Shown here in pieces: positions 8,435-16,639 of a stretch of DNA of 64,000 bases. Source of the DNA: Domibacillus iocasae (lineage in GTDB: Bacteria; Bacillota; Bacilli; Bacillales; Domibacillaceae); contig NZ_MAMP01000012.1 of NCBI RefSeq assembly GCF_001750285.1, forward strand, positions 186,001 through 250,000, read 5' to 3'. The notes below the pieces were generated by a model. The model searched no databases, was not told the origin of the DNA, and saw nothing but the letters and a program-made list of their open reading frames with translations. Every line of letters begins with the position of its first letter. Position 1 is the first letter of the stretch. A program made the translations under genes and the position numbers.

Positions 8435-8465
8435 GCCTTTTCGATGTGTCCAGCATCGAAAAGGC
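8435..8465 (-). terminator. terminator for the minus-strand toxin mRNA
   Basis: GCCTTTTCGATG and CATCGAAAAGGC form a perfect stem; on the minus strand it is followed by six T (plus-strand A tract just before 8435). It would end the toxin transcript after it has crossed the antisense RNA gene. Confidence 0.65.
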
Positions 8466-8513
8466 GATTACAATAGCTGGTTTCCATTACGGGAATCGGC
8501 GTCACAACAGGCT

Positions 8514-8552
8514 AAAACCGCCCGGGCTCGCTAAAACCTCAAGGGCGGTTTT
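8514..8552 (+). terminator. terminator between toxin and antisense RNA
   Basis: AAAACCGCCC and GGGCGGTTTT pair around a 19-base loop. On the plus strand AATCTTTTTT follows, making a good intrinsic terminator for the antisense RNA. The right arm overlaps the toxin stop codon. Confidence 0.7.
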
Positions 8553-8634
8553 AATCTTTTTTCTGGAATGACAGAATTGAAATAACCAGCCCCGTAAACG
8601 CTACGGTAAACATAAGCGATTCAAATACAGTCAT
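8551..8634 (-). CDS. putative holin-like type I toxin (27 aa)
   Basis: A 27-residue peptide beginning MTVFESLMFTVAFTGLVISI and ending in FQKKD: one membrane helix with a charged tail, as in the TxpA/BsrG and 'putative holin-like toxin' peptides of Bacillus. It has a very strong ribosome site (GGAGGTGAGG) 6 bases from ATG. An extended -10 (TGTTATAAT, plus-strand 8721-8729) lies about 80 bases upstream, so the mRNA would have a long leader, as type I toxin mRNAs do. Such peptides act at the membrane when the antisense RNA is lost. Confidence 0.7.
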   Translation of the reverse strand: MTVFESLMFTVAFTGLVISILSFQKKD

Positions 8635-8764
8635 ACGGCCTCACCTCCATTCCTGCAAAGACATGCTTTGACAGTGGAGTGAGCCGACCACCCTTGAGAA
8701 ACCTTTGCTATTGCTTTTTCATTATAACACATGCCCGAATGTCAGTTCGAGATATTTGTAGAAT

Positions 8765-8812
8765 AAATGTAAAAAAGCATCCTTTTTCACAGAAGGATGC
8801 TTTTTTACATTT
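8765..8812. terminator. strong bidirectional terminator
   Basis: Perfect 20-bp arms (8765-8784 and 8793-8812) around an 8-base loop with A6/T6 tracts inside the stem. It separates the toxin promoter from the broken exchanger gene and would stop transcription both ways. Confidence 0.8.
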
Positions 8813-8951
8813 AGCCAAGTCATATTTTCTTTTGTATTTTTACCTGTTTCAAAATGCTGGTGCCAGTATTCATTTAGCTTATGTATCTGGAGTAGATACT
8901 AATGGCAGAGTTTTTAATTATATTAAAGGATTTCGGAAAGAAGAAATTTTG

Positions 8952-9394
8952 TTAATTTCGCAAAATAATATAAATTAGATAGACGATATAAGCGGATGCG
9001 AGTACCATCCCTTCTCTCTTGCCGATTTTAAAGTTCGTTCTCGAGAAAATCAGTAGCAGAACCGTTAAAGCAATCATAATTATTACATCAGTAAACACTT
9101 TGTCATTTATGGCAAGCGGAGAAATAACAGAGGATGCACCAAGCACAAATAGAATATTAAAAATGTTGCTCCCATTAACATTTCCAAGAGCGACTGTCAG
9201 TATTATTCCCTTCTAATGCGGCAATAATACTGACAGTCGCTTCAGGAGAGCTTGTTCCAAATGCAACAATTGTTAAACCGATTAAAATAGGCGGTACACG
9301 GAGCAAGCCAAGCAATATTTGACGCACCCTCTACAAAAAGATCCGCCCCTTTGATTAATAATGCGAATCCGACAATTAACAATAAATAGGTCAT
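8952..9394 (-). pseudogene. broken K+-dependent Na+/Ca2+ exchanger-like gene (CaCA family)
   Basis: ATG 9394 (GAGGGG upstream) starts a hydrophobic N-terminus ending GADLFVEGASNIAWLA. A one-base loss shifts the frame, and VPPILIGLTIVAFGTSSPEA continues in the next frame, the alpha-1 repeat of CaCA antiporters (G[T]S.PE). A further +1 shift after ALEGNNTD leads to LGNVNGSNIFNILFVLGASS and on to the C-terminal helix, with a stop at 8952. The product would also be only half the family length (one alpha repeat). The second shift lies in one arm of a perfect 18-bp inverted repeat. Confidence 0.8.
9189..9240. repeat. perfect 18-bp inverted repeat in the exchanger pseudogene
   Basis: GCGACTGTCAGTATTATT near 9189 is repeated exactly in reverse complement ending at 9240. 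Both arms lie in coding sequence of the exchanger relic. The right-hand arm carries the +1 base that breaks the reading frame. Confidence 0.8.
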
Positions 9395-9410
9395 GCAAAT
9401 CCCCTCTTTC

Positions 9411-10442
9411 TTACTTTTTTGTTGCTTTACAATATTGATCGATTAATTGGTCAAGCCGCTGCAGATGAAACGTATATTCAACAATAGAAGCGGCAATGAT
9501 CAATAACCGGAATTTTTTATCTTTGTTTTGCGTGTAAATGTCCAGCGCCCGCTCAAAAAATGCTGCGCTTTCCTTCATTTCGTTTAGTTCATGATCATTT
9601 TCTTTCTGTCTTATTTTCCCCTCATATTTTAAAAACAAATATTCATGGTATTTTATTAATTTTTCAATATGAGCGTCAAACAAGTAATCTTCTTCATCAC
9701 TGGCCCCGCTTTGAAAATAGTGCTCTTCAATATTCTCTAATATTTCTTCCCCCTGCTGCAGGGTTTTGAGCATTTGTTTAAACACAACGATTTCCCGTAC
9801 ATCAAGCGGTTTTAATTTAGCCAGCTTTGTCCGTTCTTCATCGAAAATTTTATACTGATCTTCTAATTTTTGAATATCCTGCTGAAGCTGTTTACTTTGC
9901 CCACGGAAAGACGTTTCGGTGAGTTCATTAGACACAGCTGTACGCAGCAGCAAAGACATATTTTGAAAAACGGACGTCGCTTTTTCAAGATAACTCTTCT
10001 TATAGTTTGGCGGGAATATAAGCAGGTTGACAACCAAAGCAGACCCAATCCCGACCAGGATAATAAAAAAGCGATTGAGTATAAAATCGATATCTTCATT
10101 GCCTGGAGCGCTCATAATGGCCAGTACAGTAACAAGCGTCAGCGGGATTGTGCTTTCCATTTTCATTTTTAAGCTTAATGAAATCACCAGCATCATTAAC
10201 AGCCCAATGATAATCGGATTGTCCCCTAAAAGGTAAATAGAAAAAAGGGCTACTGCAGCACCCATTGTATTGGTCACAACCTGATCCAGCAGCTGTCTCC
10301 AAGAACGGTAAATGGATGGCTGAATCGTAAAAACAGCTGCCACTGCCGCAAAAACAGCTGGCTCAAGGTTTAAGAAAAAACATATGTATAGAGATAGTGT
10401 TACGGCAATGCCTGTTTTAAAGACGCGCGGACCTAACGTCAT
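9411..10442 (-). CDS. FUSC/ArAE family protein (DUF939, YqjA-like aromatic acid exporter)
   Basis: 343 residues. The N-terminal third is a bundle of about four to six membrane helices (GIAVTLSLYICFFLNLEPAV, then FTIQPSIYRSWRQLLDQVVT, a typical FUSC segment). The C-terminal half is soluble, charged and mostly coiled coil. The architecture matches ArAE_1/DUF939 proteins such as B. subtilis YqjA, relatives of the AaeB aromatic-acid efflux proteins. The ATG at 10442 follows AGGAGG. The substrate is unknown. It lies 37 bases downstream of a terminator, as its own unit. Confidence 0.85.
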   Translation of the reverse strand: MTLGPRVFKTGIAVTLSLYICFFLNLEPAVFAAVAAVFTIQPSIYRSWRQLLDQVVTNTMGAAVALFSIYLLGDNPIIIGLLMMLVISLSLKMKMESTIPLTLVTVLAIMSAPGNEDIDFILNRFFIILVGIGSALVVNLLIFPPNYKKSYLEKATSVFQNMSLLLRTAVSNELTETSFRGQSKQLQQDIQKLEDQYKIFDEERTKLAKLKPLDVREIVVFKQMLKTLQQGEEILENIEEHYFQSGASDEEDYLFDAHIEKLIKYHEYLFLKYEGKIRQKENDHELNEMKESAAFFERALDIYTQNKDKKFRLLIIAASIVEYTFHLQRLDQLIDQYCKATKK

Positions 10443-10479
10443 CTTTCATTCCTCCTGTTTTGCTTTTTAATACAAATAA

Positions 10480-10511
10480 AGACACTTTCACTTGATTTTA
10501 GTGAAAGTGTC
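10480..10511 (-). terminator. terminator of the DJ-1/PfpI gene
   Basis: GACACTTTCACT and AGTGAAAGTGTC form a perfect 12-bp stem; on the minus strand it is followed by TTTATTT. Confidence 0.7.
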
Positions 10512-10537
10512 CAAATAAAGAAAGACATTTGTCCCGC

Positions 10538-11218
10538 TTATTTACCTTTTTTTAAAGCATTCACCAGTTCTTCACCCATTAATTCAGAGGAAAATGGATC
10601 ACGGCTCGTGACGATTTGGTCGCCGGCCCATACAGCATGCGCTTTTTTCTCAAGGCTGCCTTTGTCGTACTGCGCCGTTTTAGTCAACTCATCTTCCAAG
10701 CTGAACGGTAAAATATCGAGAAGCCCTTCCGGCTCAATTTCATTCGGGTAACCGGTCACCGTTTTGCCCGCAATAATGCTTTTCCCATCTGGCCGTTTTG
10801 TCCAAATAAGTGGCGCCGGTCCGTGGCATTCCGCTGCCACAATACCTTTATTGTCATAAATGGTATTGATCAGCTTATGAAGGGATTCATCTTTTGCTAA
10901 GTCATACATTGCTCCGTGCCCGCCTACAATCAGAACCGCATCATATTTACCCGCGTTTACTTCTGATAATTTTAACGTATCGTCTGCACGTCCGGACTCG
11001 TACATCGCTTTATACTTGCCTTCTGGATCGTAATCCTCTTGCAGGCTCACTTGATCGAGCACTGGTTTGCCGCCAAGAGGCGATGCGAGATCAACAGTAT
11101 GCCCTGCTTGTTCCAGCAGTACAAGCGGTGCAAAAAGTTCCTCTGCCCACCAGCCGGTTTCGTAATTATTTTTTTCATCTTTATGACCACTTGATAAAAT
11201 TGCAATAATTTTCGCCAT
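10538..11218 (-). CDS. type 1 glutamine amidotransferase-like protein (DJ-1/PfpI, Hsp31-like)
   Basis: 226 residues of the DJ-1/PfpI superfamily, close in shape to Hsp31-like glyoxalase III/deglycase proteins. The nucleophile elbow VAAECHGPAPLIW has the reactive Cys. The acidic partner is in the N-terminal ETGWWAEELFAPL motif, and VLIVGGHGAMYDL is the usual strand before the elbow. It probably protects against methylglyoxal or protein damage in the cytosol; the exact activity is not established for most members. ATG 11218 has AAGGAG 8 bases upstream (the GTG at 11227 is too close). Confidence 0.88.
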   Translation of the reverse strand: MAKIIAILSSGHKDEKNNYETGWWAEELFAPLVLLEQAGHTVDLASPLGGKPVLDQVSLQEDYDPEGKYKAMYESGRADDTLKLSEVNAGKYDAVLIVGGHGAMYDLAKDESLHKLINTIYDNKGIVAAECHGPAPLIWTKRPDGKSIIAGKTVTGYPNEIEPEGLLDILPFSLEDELTKTAQYDKGSLEKKAHAVWAGDQIVTSRDPFSSELMGEELVNALKKGK

Positions 11219-11521
11219 ACAAAGCACTCCTTTTTATCATTTCTTTTTATAGATTACCCTGTTCCGCATGAGATAATCATAGAGACATATTTTTCAGAAA
11301 AGAGCCATCCAGAATTTCCCCTTTTCGGCAAAGGCTCGAAAACTGTTGAATTTTTTGTGACACTCCCGCTAAAGGATTGTTTTTTACTCCTAATAGGATT
11401 AGCATAAGAGAAGGCGAAAAGATCGTTGTAATTCTTGTTTATCTACCTTAAACTGCTCAATTGTGAATATATTAACAATCTTTTCGCTTTACTAGGTAAC
11501 TACATAAGAAAGGGGTATAGC

Positions 11522-12448
11522 ATGAAAAAGAAATGGCTGTTACTGTCAGCAATTTTCACTATCGCTACAGTGCTTGCAGGGTGTGAAAACCGGCTTATGA
11601 TACTTGATCCAAAAGGACCACAAGCCAAAACGTTATCTGACACGATCATTTTGTCCATCATTGTGATGGCTGGTATTTTATTTGTCGTTTATGTGTTATA
11701 TGCGTTCATGCTCGTTAAATACCGGGCTTCAAAAATGGGAGATGATTATGAACCTCCTCATGAACATGGCAGCAAAACGCTTGAAATTATTTGGACGGTT
11801 ATTCCGATCATTATCGTTGTGTTTTTGTCTGTTGTGACTGTCCAGACGACGAGCGAAGTTGAAAGCAAGCCATTAGGCTATGAAGACCAGGAACCGCTCG
11901 TTATTTATGCATCGTCATCGAACTGGAAGTGGCACTTCAGCTATCCAGAAGAAGGCATTGAAACCGTGAACTATGTGAATATGCCTGTGGATCGTCCGGT
12001 TGAATTCCGACTTTATTCATACGGACCGATTACAAGTTTCTGGATTCCACAGCTTGCCGGTCAAAAATATGCAATGAGCGCCCATGTAACCAAAATTAAT
12101 ATGGCTGCAGATGTGCCTGGTTCATTTATGGGCCGGAACTCGAACTTTAATGGTCAAGGATATGCACAAATGGAATTTGAAGCGCAGGCGATGACTCCGG
12201 CTGACTATGAAGAATGGGTGAATGATGTAAAAACAACAGCTCCTGAACTATCAGAGGCAGAATTTGATGAACTTCTTGAAACAGACTTTGTTGGACGTCA
12301 AACCTATTCATCAACACATTTAGAATTTAGTCCGGCTCCTGAAGGCCAACATCATGGAGCACCTGTTTCAGATGAGGAAGAGATGAAAACAGCTCCTTCT
12401 TCAGAGACTGATCACTTCAATCATAAGGATGCAGAAGAAGCAGAATAA
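11522..12448 (+). CDS. qoxA: cytochrome aa3-600 menaquinol oxidase subunit II
   Basis: Subunit II of the terminal menaquinol oxidase, membrane-anchored with a periplasm-facing cupredoxin domain. Residues 1-21 form a lipoprotein signal with lipobox LAGC. Two membrane helices follow (about 40-65 and 88-110), then the globular domain (NWKWHFSYPEEGIETVNYVN). The CuA cysteines of cytochrome c oxidases are absent, which makes it a quinol oxidase. ATG 11522 is preceded by AAAGGGG; the upstream in-frame ATG 11435 lacks a ribosome site. It is the first gene of qoxABCD and ends in an acidic His-rich tail. Confidence 0.95.
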   Translation: MKKKWLLLSAIFTIATVLAGCENRLMILDPKGPQAKTLSDTIILSIIVMAGILFVVYVLYAFMLVKYRASKMGDDYEPPHEHGSKTLEIIWTVIPIIIVVFLSVVTVQTTSEVESKPLGYEDQEPLVIYASSSNWKWHFSYPEEGIETVNYVNMPVDRPVEFRLYSYGPITSFWIPQLAGQKYAMSAHVTKINMAADVPGSFMGRNSNFNGQGYAQMEFEAQAMTPADYEEWVNDVKTTAPELSEAEFDELLETDFVGRQTYSSTHLEFSPAPEGQHHGAPVSDEEEMKTAPSSETDHFNHKDAEEAE

Positions 12449-12479
12449 GATTTAGAAATCTGAAAGGAGTTAACAACGT

Positions 12480-14426
12480 ATGAAATGGGACGAATTTTTC
12501 GTTTTCACCGGCGATCCGATGTTATTTGCTGCTATGATCAGCATTATTGTCGGCGCTATCTCCATTGTTGTGGGGCTTACCTATTTCAAAAAATGGGCTT
12601 ACCTATGGCGTGAATGGCTCACAACCGTCGACCATAAAAAAATTGGCGTTATGTATATATTAGTAGCGCTTATCATGCTGTTCCGCGGCGGCGTTGATGC
12701 CCTTTTAATGCGCGGTCAGACCGCTATGCCGGAAAATGGGCTGCTTAATGCCCAGCATTACAATGAAATTTTTACAACGCATGGCGTTATTATGATTCTT
12801 TTCATGGCGATGCCGTTTATTATCGGATTAATGAACGTAATTATTCCGTTGCAAATTGGCGCGCGCGACGTAGCGTTCCCGCGCTTGAACTCAGTAAGCT
12901 TCTGGCTGTTTGCAGCCGGTGCGGGACTGTTTAACATCTCGTTTATTATTGGAGGATCACCGGATGCCGGCTGGTCTGCTTATTTCCCGCTTGCCAGTCT
13001 TGAATTCAGCCCGACTGTCGGGAATAACTATTACGCACTTTCCTTGCAAATTGCCGGTCTTGGTACATTGATGACAGGTATTAACTTTGTTGTGACAATC
13101 TTAAAAATGCGCGCACCTGGTATGACATGGATGAAAATGCCGATGTTTACATGGTCGGTATTAATCACAAACGTTATTATCGTGTTCGCATTCCCTGTTT
13201 TGACTGTGGCGCTTGCCCTAATGACAATGGACCGCCAGTTTGGCACCAAATTTTTCGCGATGCAGGACGGTGGAATGGACATGCTTTGGGCGAACCTGTT
13301 CTGGGTTTGGGGACATCCTGAAGTATATATTGTTATTCTTCCTGCTTTCGGTATTTTCAGTGAAATTATTTCCACTTTTGCCCGTAAAAACTTATACGGG
13401 TATAAGTCGATGGTTGTCAGTATGGTTGCGATTTCCCTTCTTTCTTTCGTTGTTTGGGCGCACCATTTCTACACAATGGGCCACGGCGTTATGGTCAACA
13501 GCATATTCTCTATTTCAACGATGGCGATTGCTGTACCGACCGGGGTGAAAATATTTAACTGGCTGCTTACCTTGCATAAAGGGAAAATTTCCTTTACAAC
13601 ACCAATGCTGTATTCTCTTGCGTTTATTCCGATTTTCACAATCGGTGGGGTTACAGGTGTTATGCTTGCGATGGCGAGTGCCGATTATCAATACCACAAT
13701 ACAATGTTCCTTGTAGCGCATTTCCACTACGTATTAATTCCAGGAACAGTATTTGCGGTTATTGCCGGATTCCATTTCTGGTTCCCGAAAGTATTCGGTT
13801 TCCGCTTAAACGAAAAGCTTGGAAAACTTGGATTTTGGTTTATCACAATCAGCTTTAATGTGGCGTTTTTCCCGCTGTTCATTCTTGGACTAAACGGAAT
13901 GACACGCCGTATGTATACGTACTCTGAAAGCACTGGCTACGGCCCTCTTAATATGCTTTCATTCATTGGCGCCGTTGGTCTTGGGATCGGCTTTATCATT
14001 CTCGTCTACAACATTTACTGGAGCATCCGCTACAGCCCGCGCGATGAGGATGGAGATCCATGGGATGCGCGTTCTCTTGAATGGGCTACACACAGCCCTG
14101 TGCCGGTATACAACTTTGCACGTGTACCGAAAATTAATGAACTCGATGCGTTCTGGTTTGCGAAGAAAAATAACCGGATGCTTAGCGATGACCCTTATGA
14201 GCCAATTCATATGCCGAGCAACAGCGGTATGCCATTCCTAATGAGCGGCGCCTTTTTTGCCGCAGGCTTCTGCGCTGTTTTCAGCTGGTGGATTCCGGCT
14301 ATCATATTCACGATTGCCATTTTTGTTTTCATGGCACTCCGTTCGTTTGAACAAGATCATGGCTATTACATTTCAGTGGAAGAAATTGAACGGACAGAAC
14401 GGGAACTTGGAGGTGACAAGAAGTGA
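12480..14426 (+). CDS. qoxB: cytochrome aa3-600 menaquinol oxidase subunit I
   Basis: The catalytic heme-copper subunit (648 residues, about 14-15 helices). It contains the low-spin heme ligand region TTHGVIMILFM, the CuB/tyrosine motif WGHPEVYIVILP, WAHHFYTMGHG, and AHFHYVLIPGTVFAV with the further heme ligands. It reduces O2 to water with electrons from menaquinol and pumps protons. It starts 31 bases after qoxA behind AAAGGAG and overlaps qoxC by four bases. Its length and C-terminal extension match QoxB rather than CtaD. Confidence 0.97.
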   Translation: MKWDEFFVFTGDPMLFAAMISIIVGAISIVVGLTYFKKWAYLWREWLTTVDHKKIGVMYILVALIMLFRGGVDALLMRGQTAMPENGLLNAQHYNEIFTTHGVIMILFMAMPFIIGLMNVIIPLQIGARDVAFPRLNSVSFWLFAAGAGLFNISFIIGGSPDAGWSAYFPLASLEFSPTVGNNYYALSLQIAGLGTLMTGINFVVTILKMRAPGMTWMKMPMFTWSVLITNVIIVFAFPVLTVALALMTMDRQFGTKFFAMQDGGMDMLWANLFWVWGHPEVYIVILPAFGIFSEIISTFARKNLYGYKSMVVSMVAISLLSFVVWAHHFYTMGHGVMVNSIFSISTMAIAVPTGVKIFNWLLTLHKGKISFTTPMLYSLAFIPIFTIGGVTGVMLAMASADYQYHNTMFLVAHFHYVLIPGTVFAVIAGFHFWFPKVFGFRLNEKLGKLGFWFITISFNVAFFPLFILGLNGMTRRMYTYSESTGYGPLNMLSFIGAVGLGIGFIILVYNIYWSIRYSPRDEDGDPWDARSLEWATHSPVPVYNFARVPKINELDAFWFAKKNNRMLSDDPYEPIHMPSNSGMPFLMSGAFFAAGFCAVFSWWIPAIIFTIAIFVFMALRSFEQDHGYYISVEEIERTERELGGDKK

Positions 14427-15025
14427 AAATAGATGAATCATTGCCACTCGAGTACAGCACCGAAGAAAACCGGCTGAAAATTCTCGGCTTCTGGATCTTT
14501 TTAGGTGCTGAGATCGCCTTGTTTTCAACATTATTTGCGGTTTACTTTACACTTGAAAACCGCTTTGGCACTGGACCAAGCGCGCAGGAAATCTTCCATA
14601 TGCCGCCGGTTATGATTGAAACAATTTTACTTCTGACAAGTAGTTTTACTATCGGTCTTGGGATTCATGCTATGCGGCTTGGACTGAAAAAAGCGATGAT
14701 GACGTTCTTTGTCATTACACTTATGCTCGGTCTTGGCTTCCTCGGCGTTGAAATTTATGAGTTTGTAACGTATGTGAATGAAGGTGCAACGATCCAAACA
14801 AGCGCGTTTCTTTCAGCCTTGATGACACTGCTTGGCACACACGGTTTGCACGTAACATTCGGTCTTTTCTGGGGAACAGCGATCCTGCTTCAAGTAAGAA
14901 AACGCGGACTGACACCGGAAACAGCTAATAAATCGTTTATCTTCTCACTTTACTGGCATTTCCTTGACGTCGTCTGGATTTTCATTTTCAGCTTCGTTTA
15001 TTTGAAAGGACTGATGGTACTATGA
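14423..15025 (+). CDS. qoxC: cytochrome aa3-600 menaquinol oxidase subunit III
   Basis: 200 residues, five membrane helices, subunit III family (LGFWIFLGAEIALFSTLFAV; GTHGLHVTFGLFWG; YWHFLDVVWIFIFSFVYL). It starts with GTG within the GTGA overlap with the qoxB stop. It stabilises the oxidase complex and is translationally coupled to its neighbours. Confidence 0.95.
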   Translation: MKIDESLPLEYSTEENRLKILGFWIFLGAEIALFSTLFAVYFTLENRFGTGPSAQEIFHMPPVMIETILLLTSSFTIGLGIHAMRLGLKKAMMTFFVITLMLGLGFLGVEIYEFVTYVNEGATIQTSAFLSALMTLLGTHGLHVTFGLFWGTAILLQVRKRGLTPETANKSFIFSLYWHFLDVVWIFIFSFVYLKGLMVL

Positions 15026-15309
15026 TGAAGCAATTGTTTCCGAAGCAGCACGTTATGGGCTTTATGTTCTCTCTTGTCCTGTCTGTCGTTGCATTATCGG
15101 TTCTCACTTTTGATATGTCATACAAAATGGGAATGGCTATTTTAATTGTTACAGCGATTGCTCAGGCAAGCGTGCAGCTTCTTCTCTTCATGCATATCGG
15201 CGAATCAGAAGATAAAAAAACATTGTATACGAATATCATCTACGCCCTGTTTGTCGGTGTAGTGACGATCCTTGGAACATTACTTACGATGATCTGGGGT
15301 TACCAATAA
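15022..15309 (+). CDS. qoxD: cytochrome aa3-600 menaquinol oxidase subunit IV
   Basis: 95 residues with three membrane helices, the COX4_pro/QoxD type (KQLFPKQHVMGFMFSLVLSV; LLLFMHIGESEDKK). It overlaps qoxC by four bases (ATGA) and is the last gene of the operon, followed directly by a terminator. It is needed for assembly or stability of the oxidase. Confidence 0.93.
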   Translation: MMKQLFPKQHVMGFMFSLVLSVVALSVLTFDMSYKMGMAILIVTAIAQASVQLLLFMHIGESEDKKTLYTNIIYALFVGVVTILGTLLTMIWGYQ

Positions 15310-15310
15310 A

Positions 15311-15345
15311 AATCCGGGGCGGGTTATTCCGCTCCGGGTTTTTTT
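15311..15345 (+). terminator. terminator of qoxABCD
   Basis: AATCCGGGGCGG pairs with CCGCTCCGGGTT (one mismatch pair), followed by T7. The downstream minus-strand gene ends inside the T-run, so it probably acts both ways. Confidence 0.8.
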
Positions 15346-15580
15346 ATTGGTTTATATTCTGCCGTCTTGCACTAAGATTTTCGATTAACACAAACATTAA
15401 ACCAATACCGAACACCCACATGGAGCTGACAAGAATGGTCGCTCCAACAATCGACATCATAAACCCTTCGTTGAGACCGCTTGCAAATAAACTAATAATA
15501 AAGATACTTGCTCCAATGATACATCCGGCACCCGAAAAGTATTTAATAAATGATAGCACTTTCAATTGTTCTGTTGTCAT
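15344..15580 (-). CDS. small membrane protein, 78 aa
   Basis: The 78-residue protein has two hydrophobic helices (FSGAGCIIGASIFIISLFA and SIVGATILVSSMWVFGIGLM) and short charged ends. AAGGAG is well spaced before ATG 15580. I do not recognise the family. It is convergent with qoxD and shares its terminator region. No function is suggested by the sequence. Confidence 0.6.
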   Translation of the reverse strand: MTTEQLKVLSFIKYFSGAGCIIGASIFIISLFASGLNEGFMMSIVGATILVSSMWVFGIGLMFVLIENLSARRQNINQ

Positions 15581-15677
15581 TCTTAATCAGCTCCTTCTTA
15601 CTTTCTATTTTACCCATATTCACAAAATTGTCAAACTTATTTCATATTATCGTCAAAATTTATTCATGGAATGATCA

Positions 15678-15708
15678 CAAAAAAACAGGGAGCTTTATTT
15701 CCCCCTGG
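15678..15708 (-). terminator. terminator of the MOSC-domain gene
   Basis: CCAGGGGG / CTCCCTG hairpin on the minus strand, followed by T7. Confidence 0.65.
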
Positions 15709-15718
15709 TCATTTTATA

Positions 15719-16351
15719 TTACTGTAACCGTATACGAAGTGGTTTTTTCCAGCTTTCGGCTAATTCTTCTAACTGACTCAGCATGTGAACATCTTCCCGA
15801 TCAGCGTTTTTATTATTCATGATGGTGTTTGCTTTACTTATCGTTATTTTGGCTGGATGGATCTCTGTCCGCTTCAGCTCACTGGTGATTTTAACTTTTC
15901 CTTCTGTTAAAACACGGAAATAAAAACCTGTATAACCTGTCTCTTCTACTAGAAGAGCAAGTTTCGGTTCATGATGAAGCGCGGCGAGTTTAAAGCATGG
16001 CTGACGCGGCTGGCTGATTTGCACAATCGATTCTCCCAATTGAAACACATCACCGACATGGACATCTGTTTCAAGCACTCCTGCGGCCGTTACATTTTCA
16101 CCAAAAGCAGCAGGCGGCAGCGGCCGATTAAATGTTTCTTCCCAATATGCATAATGCTCAAGTGCATACACACAAACGGCTTTGTCCTCCCCGCCATGAT
16201 GAATAAGGTCCGCTTGTCCATCTCCAATGAACCCAATGTTGGACAAATAAAGTGAGGTTTGAACCGGTCTTTTTTTAATACCTGATAAAACCGTTTTCTT
16301 TTTATATGACAGCTCAGCCGGCTTGCCAATATTTAATGAAACTAACTTCAT
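15719..16351 (-). CDS. MOSC domain protein (YiiM-like)
   Basis: 210 residues with the MOSC (molybdenum cofactor sulfurase C-terminal) fold. Features include LNIGKPAEL at the start, GFIGDGQADLIHHGGEDKAV, and RPLPPAAFGENVTAAGV with QPRQPCFKLA, where the conserved Cys lies. MOSC proteins bind the molybdenum cofactor and reduce N-hydroxylated compounds in YiiM; a related role is plausible. AGGAGG precedes ATG 16351. It stands alone, but the window also holds a Mo/W formate dehydrogenase that would need the same cofactor. Confidence 0.88.
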   Translation of the reverse strand: MKLVSLNIGKPAELSYKKKTVLSGIKKRPVQTSLYLSNIGFIGDGQADLIHHGGEDKAVCVYALEHYAYWEETFNRPLPPAAFGENVTAAGVLETDVHVGDVFQLGESIVQISQPRQPCFKLAALHHEPKLALLVEETGYTGFYFRVLTEGKVKITSELKRTEIHPAKITISKANTIMNNKNADREDVHMLSQLEELAESWKKPLRIRLQ

Positions 16352-16603
16352 GTTTTCCTCCTTAAATGCGATCAGATATCAATTTTTAAGATACGCTGCC
16401 GCTCGCTCTCACCGTACTTAGGCATGCGAATATCACCGCAGGATATCCGGAAACACCAAGAAAATATTATATTTTATGTATTGGTCAGCCATTCGTTCTT
16501 TTAACTATCTCCTGTAAATAATATCATACAAAAAATAATGTTCGTTCAGCCTCGCTTTACGAAAAATCCTCTGTAGTAACAGCTTTTTTCTTTTATGGTA
16601 CAA
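16352..16603. other. intergenic region between MOSC and coat protein genes
   Basis: AT-rich spacer. Apart from the MOSC ribosome site on its left and the coat-gene terminator on its right, I see no gene, repeat or convincing promoter. Confidence 0.5.
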
Positions 16604-16604
16604 A

Positions 16605-16634
16605 AAAACCGCCCTAATACGCAAGGGCGGTTTT
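16605..16634 (-). terminator. terminator of the CotF-family gene
   Basis: AAAACCGCCCT and AGGGCGGTTTT arms; on the minus strand a T7 run follows. Confidence 0.75.
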
Positions 16635-16639
16635 CAATC

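Larger units (their letters stand above)
8414..8560 (+). ncRNA. candidate RatA-like antitoxin RNA
   Basis: This interval is bounded by the promoter above and by a hairpin plus T-run. It contains a perfect 12-bp stem (8435-8446 / 8454-8465) and ends inside the last codons of the toxin frame on the opposite strand. This convergent layout with 3'-end overlap is that of txpA/ratA in B. subtilis. The ends are predicted from sequence only. Confidence 0.5.
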
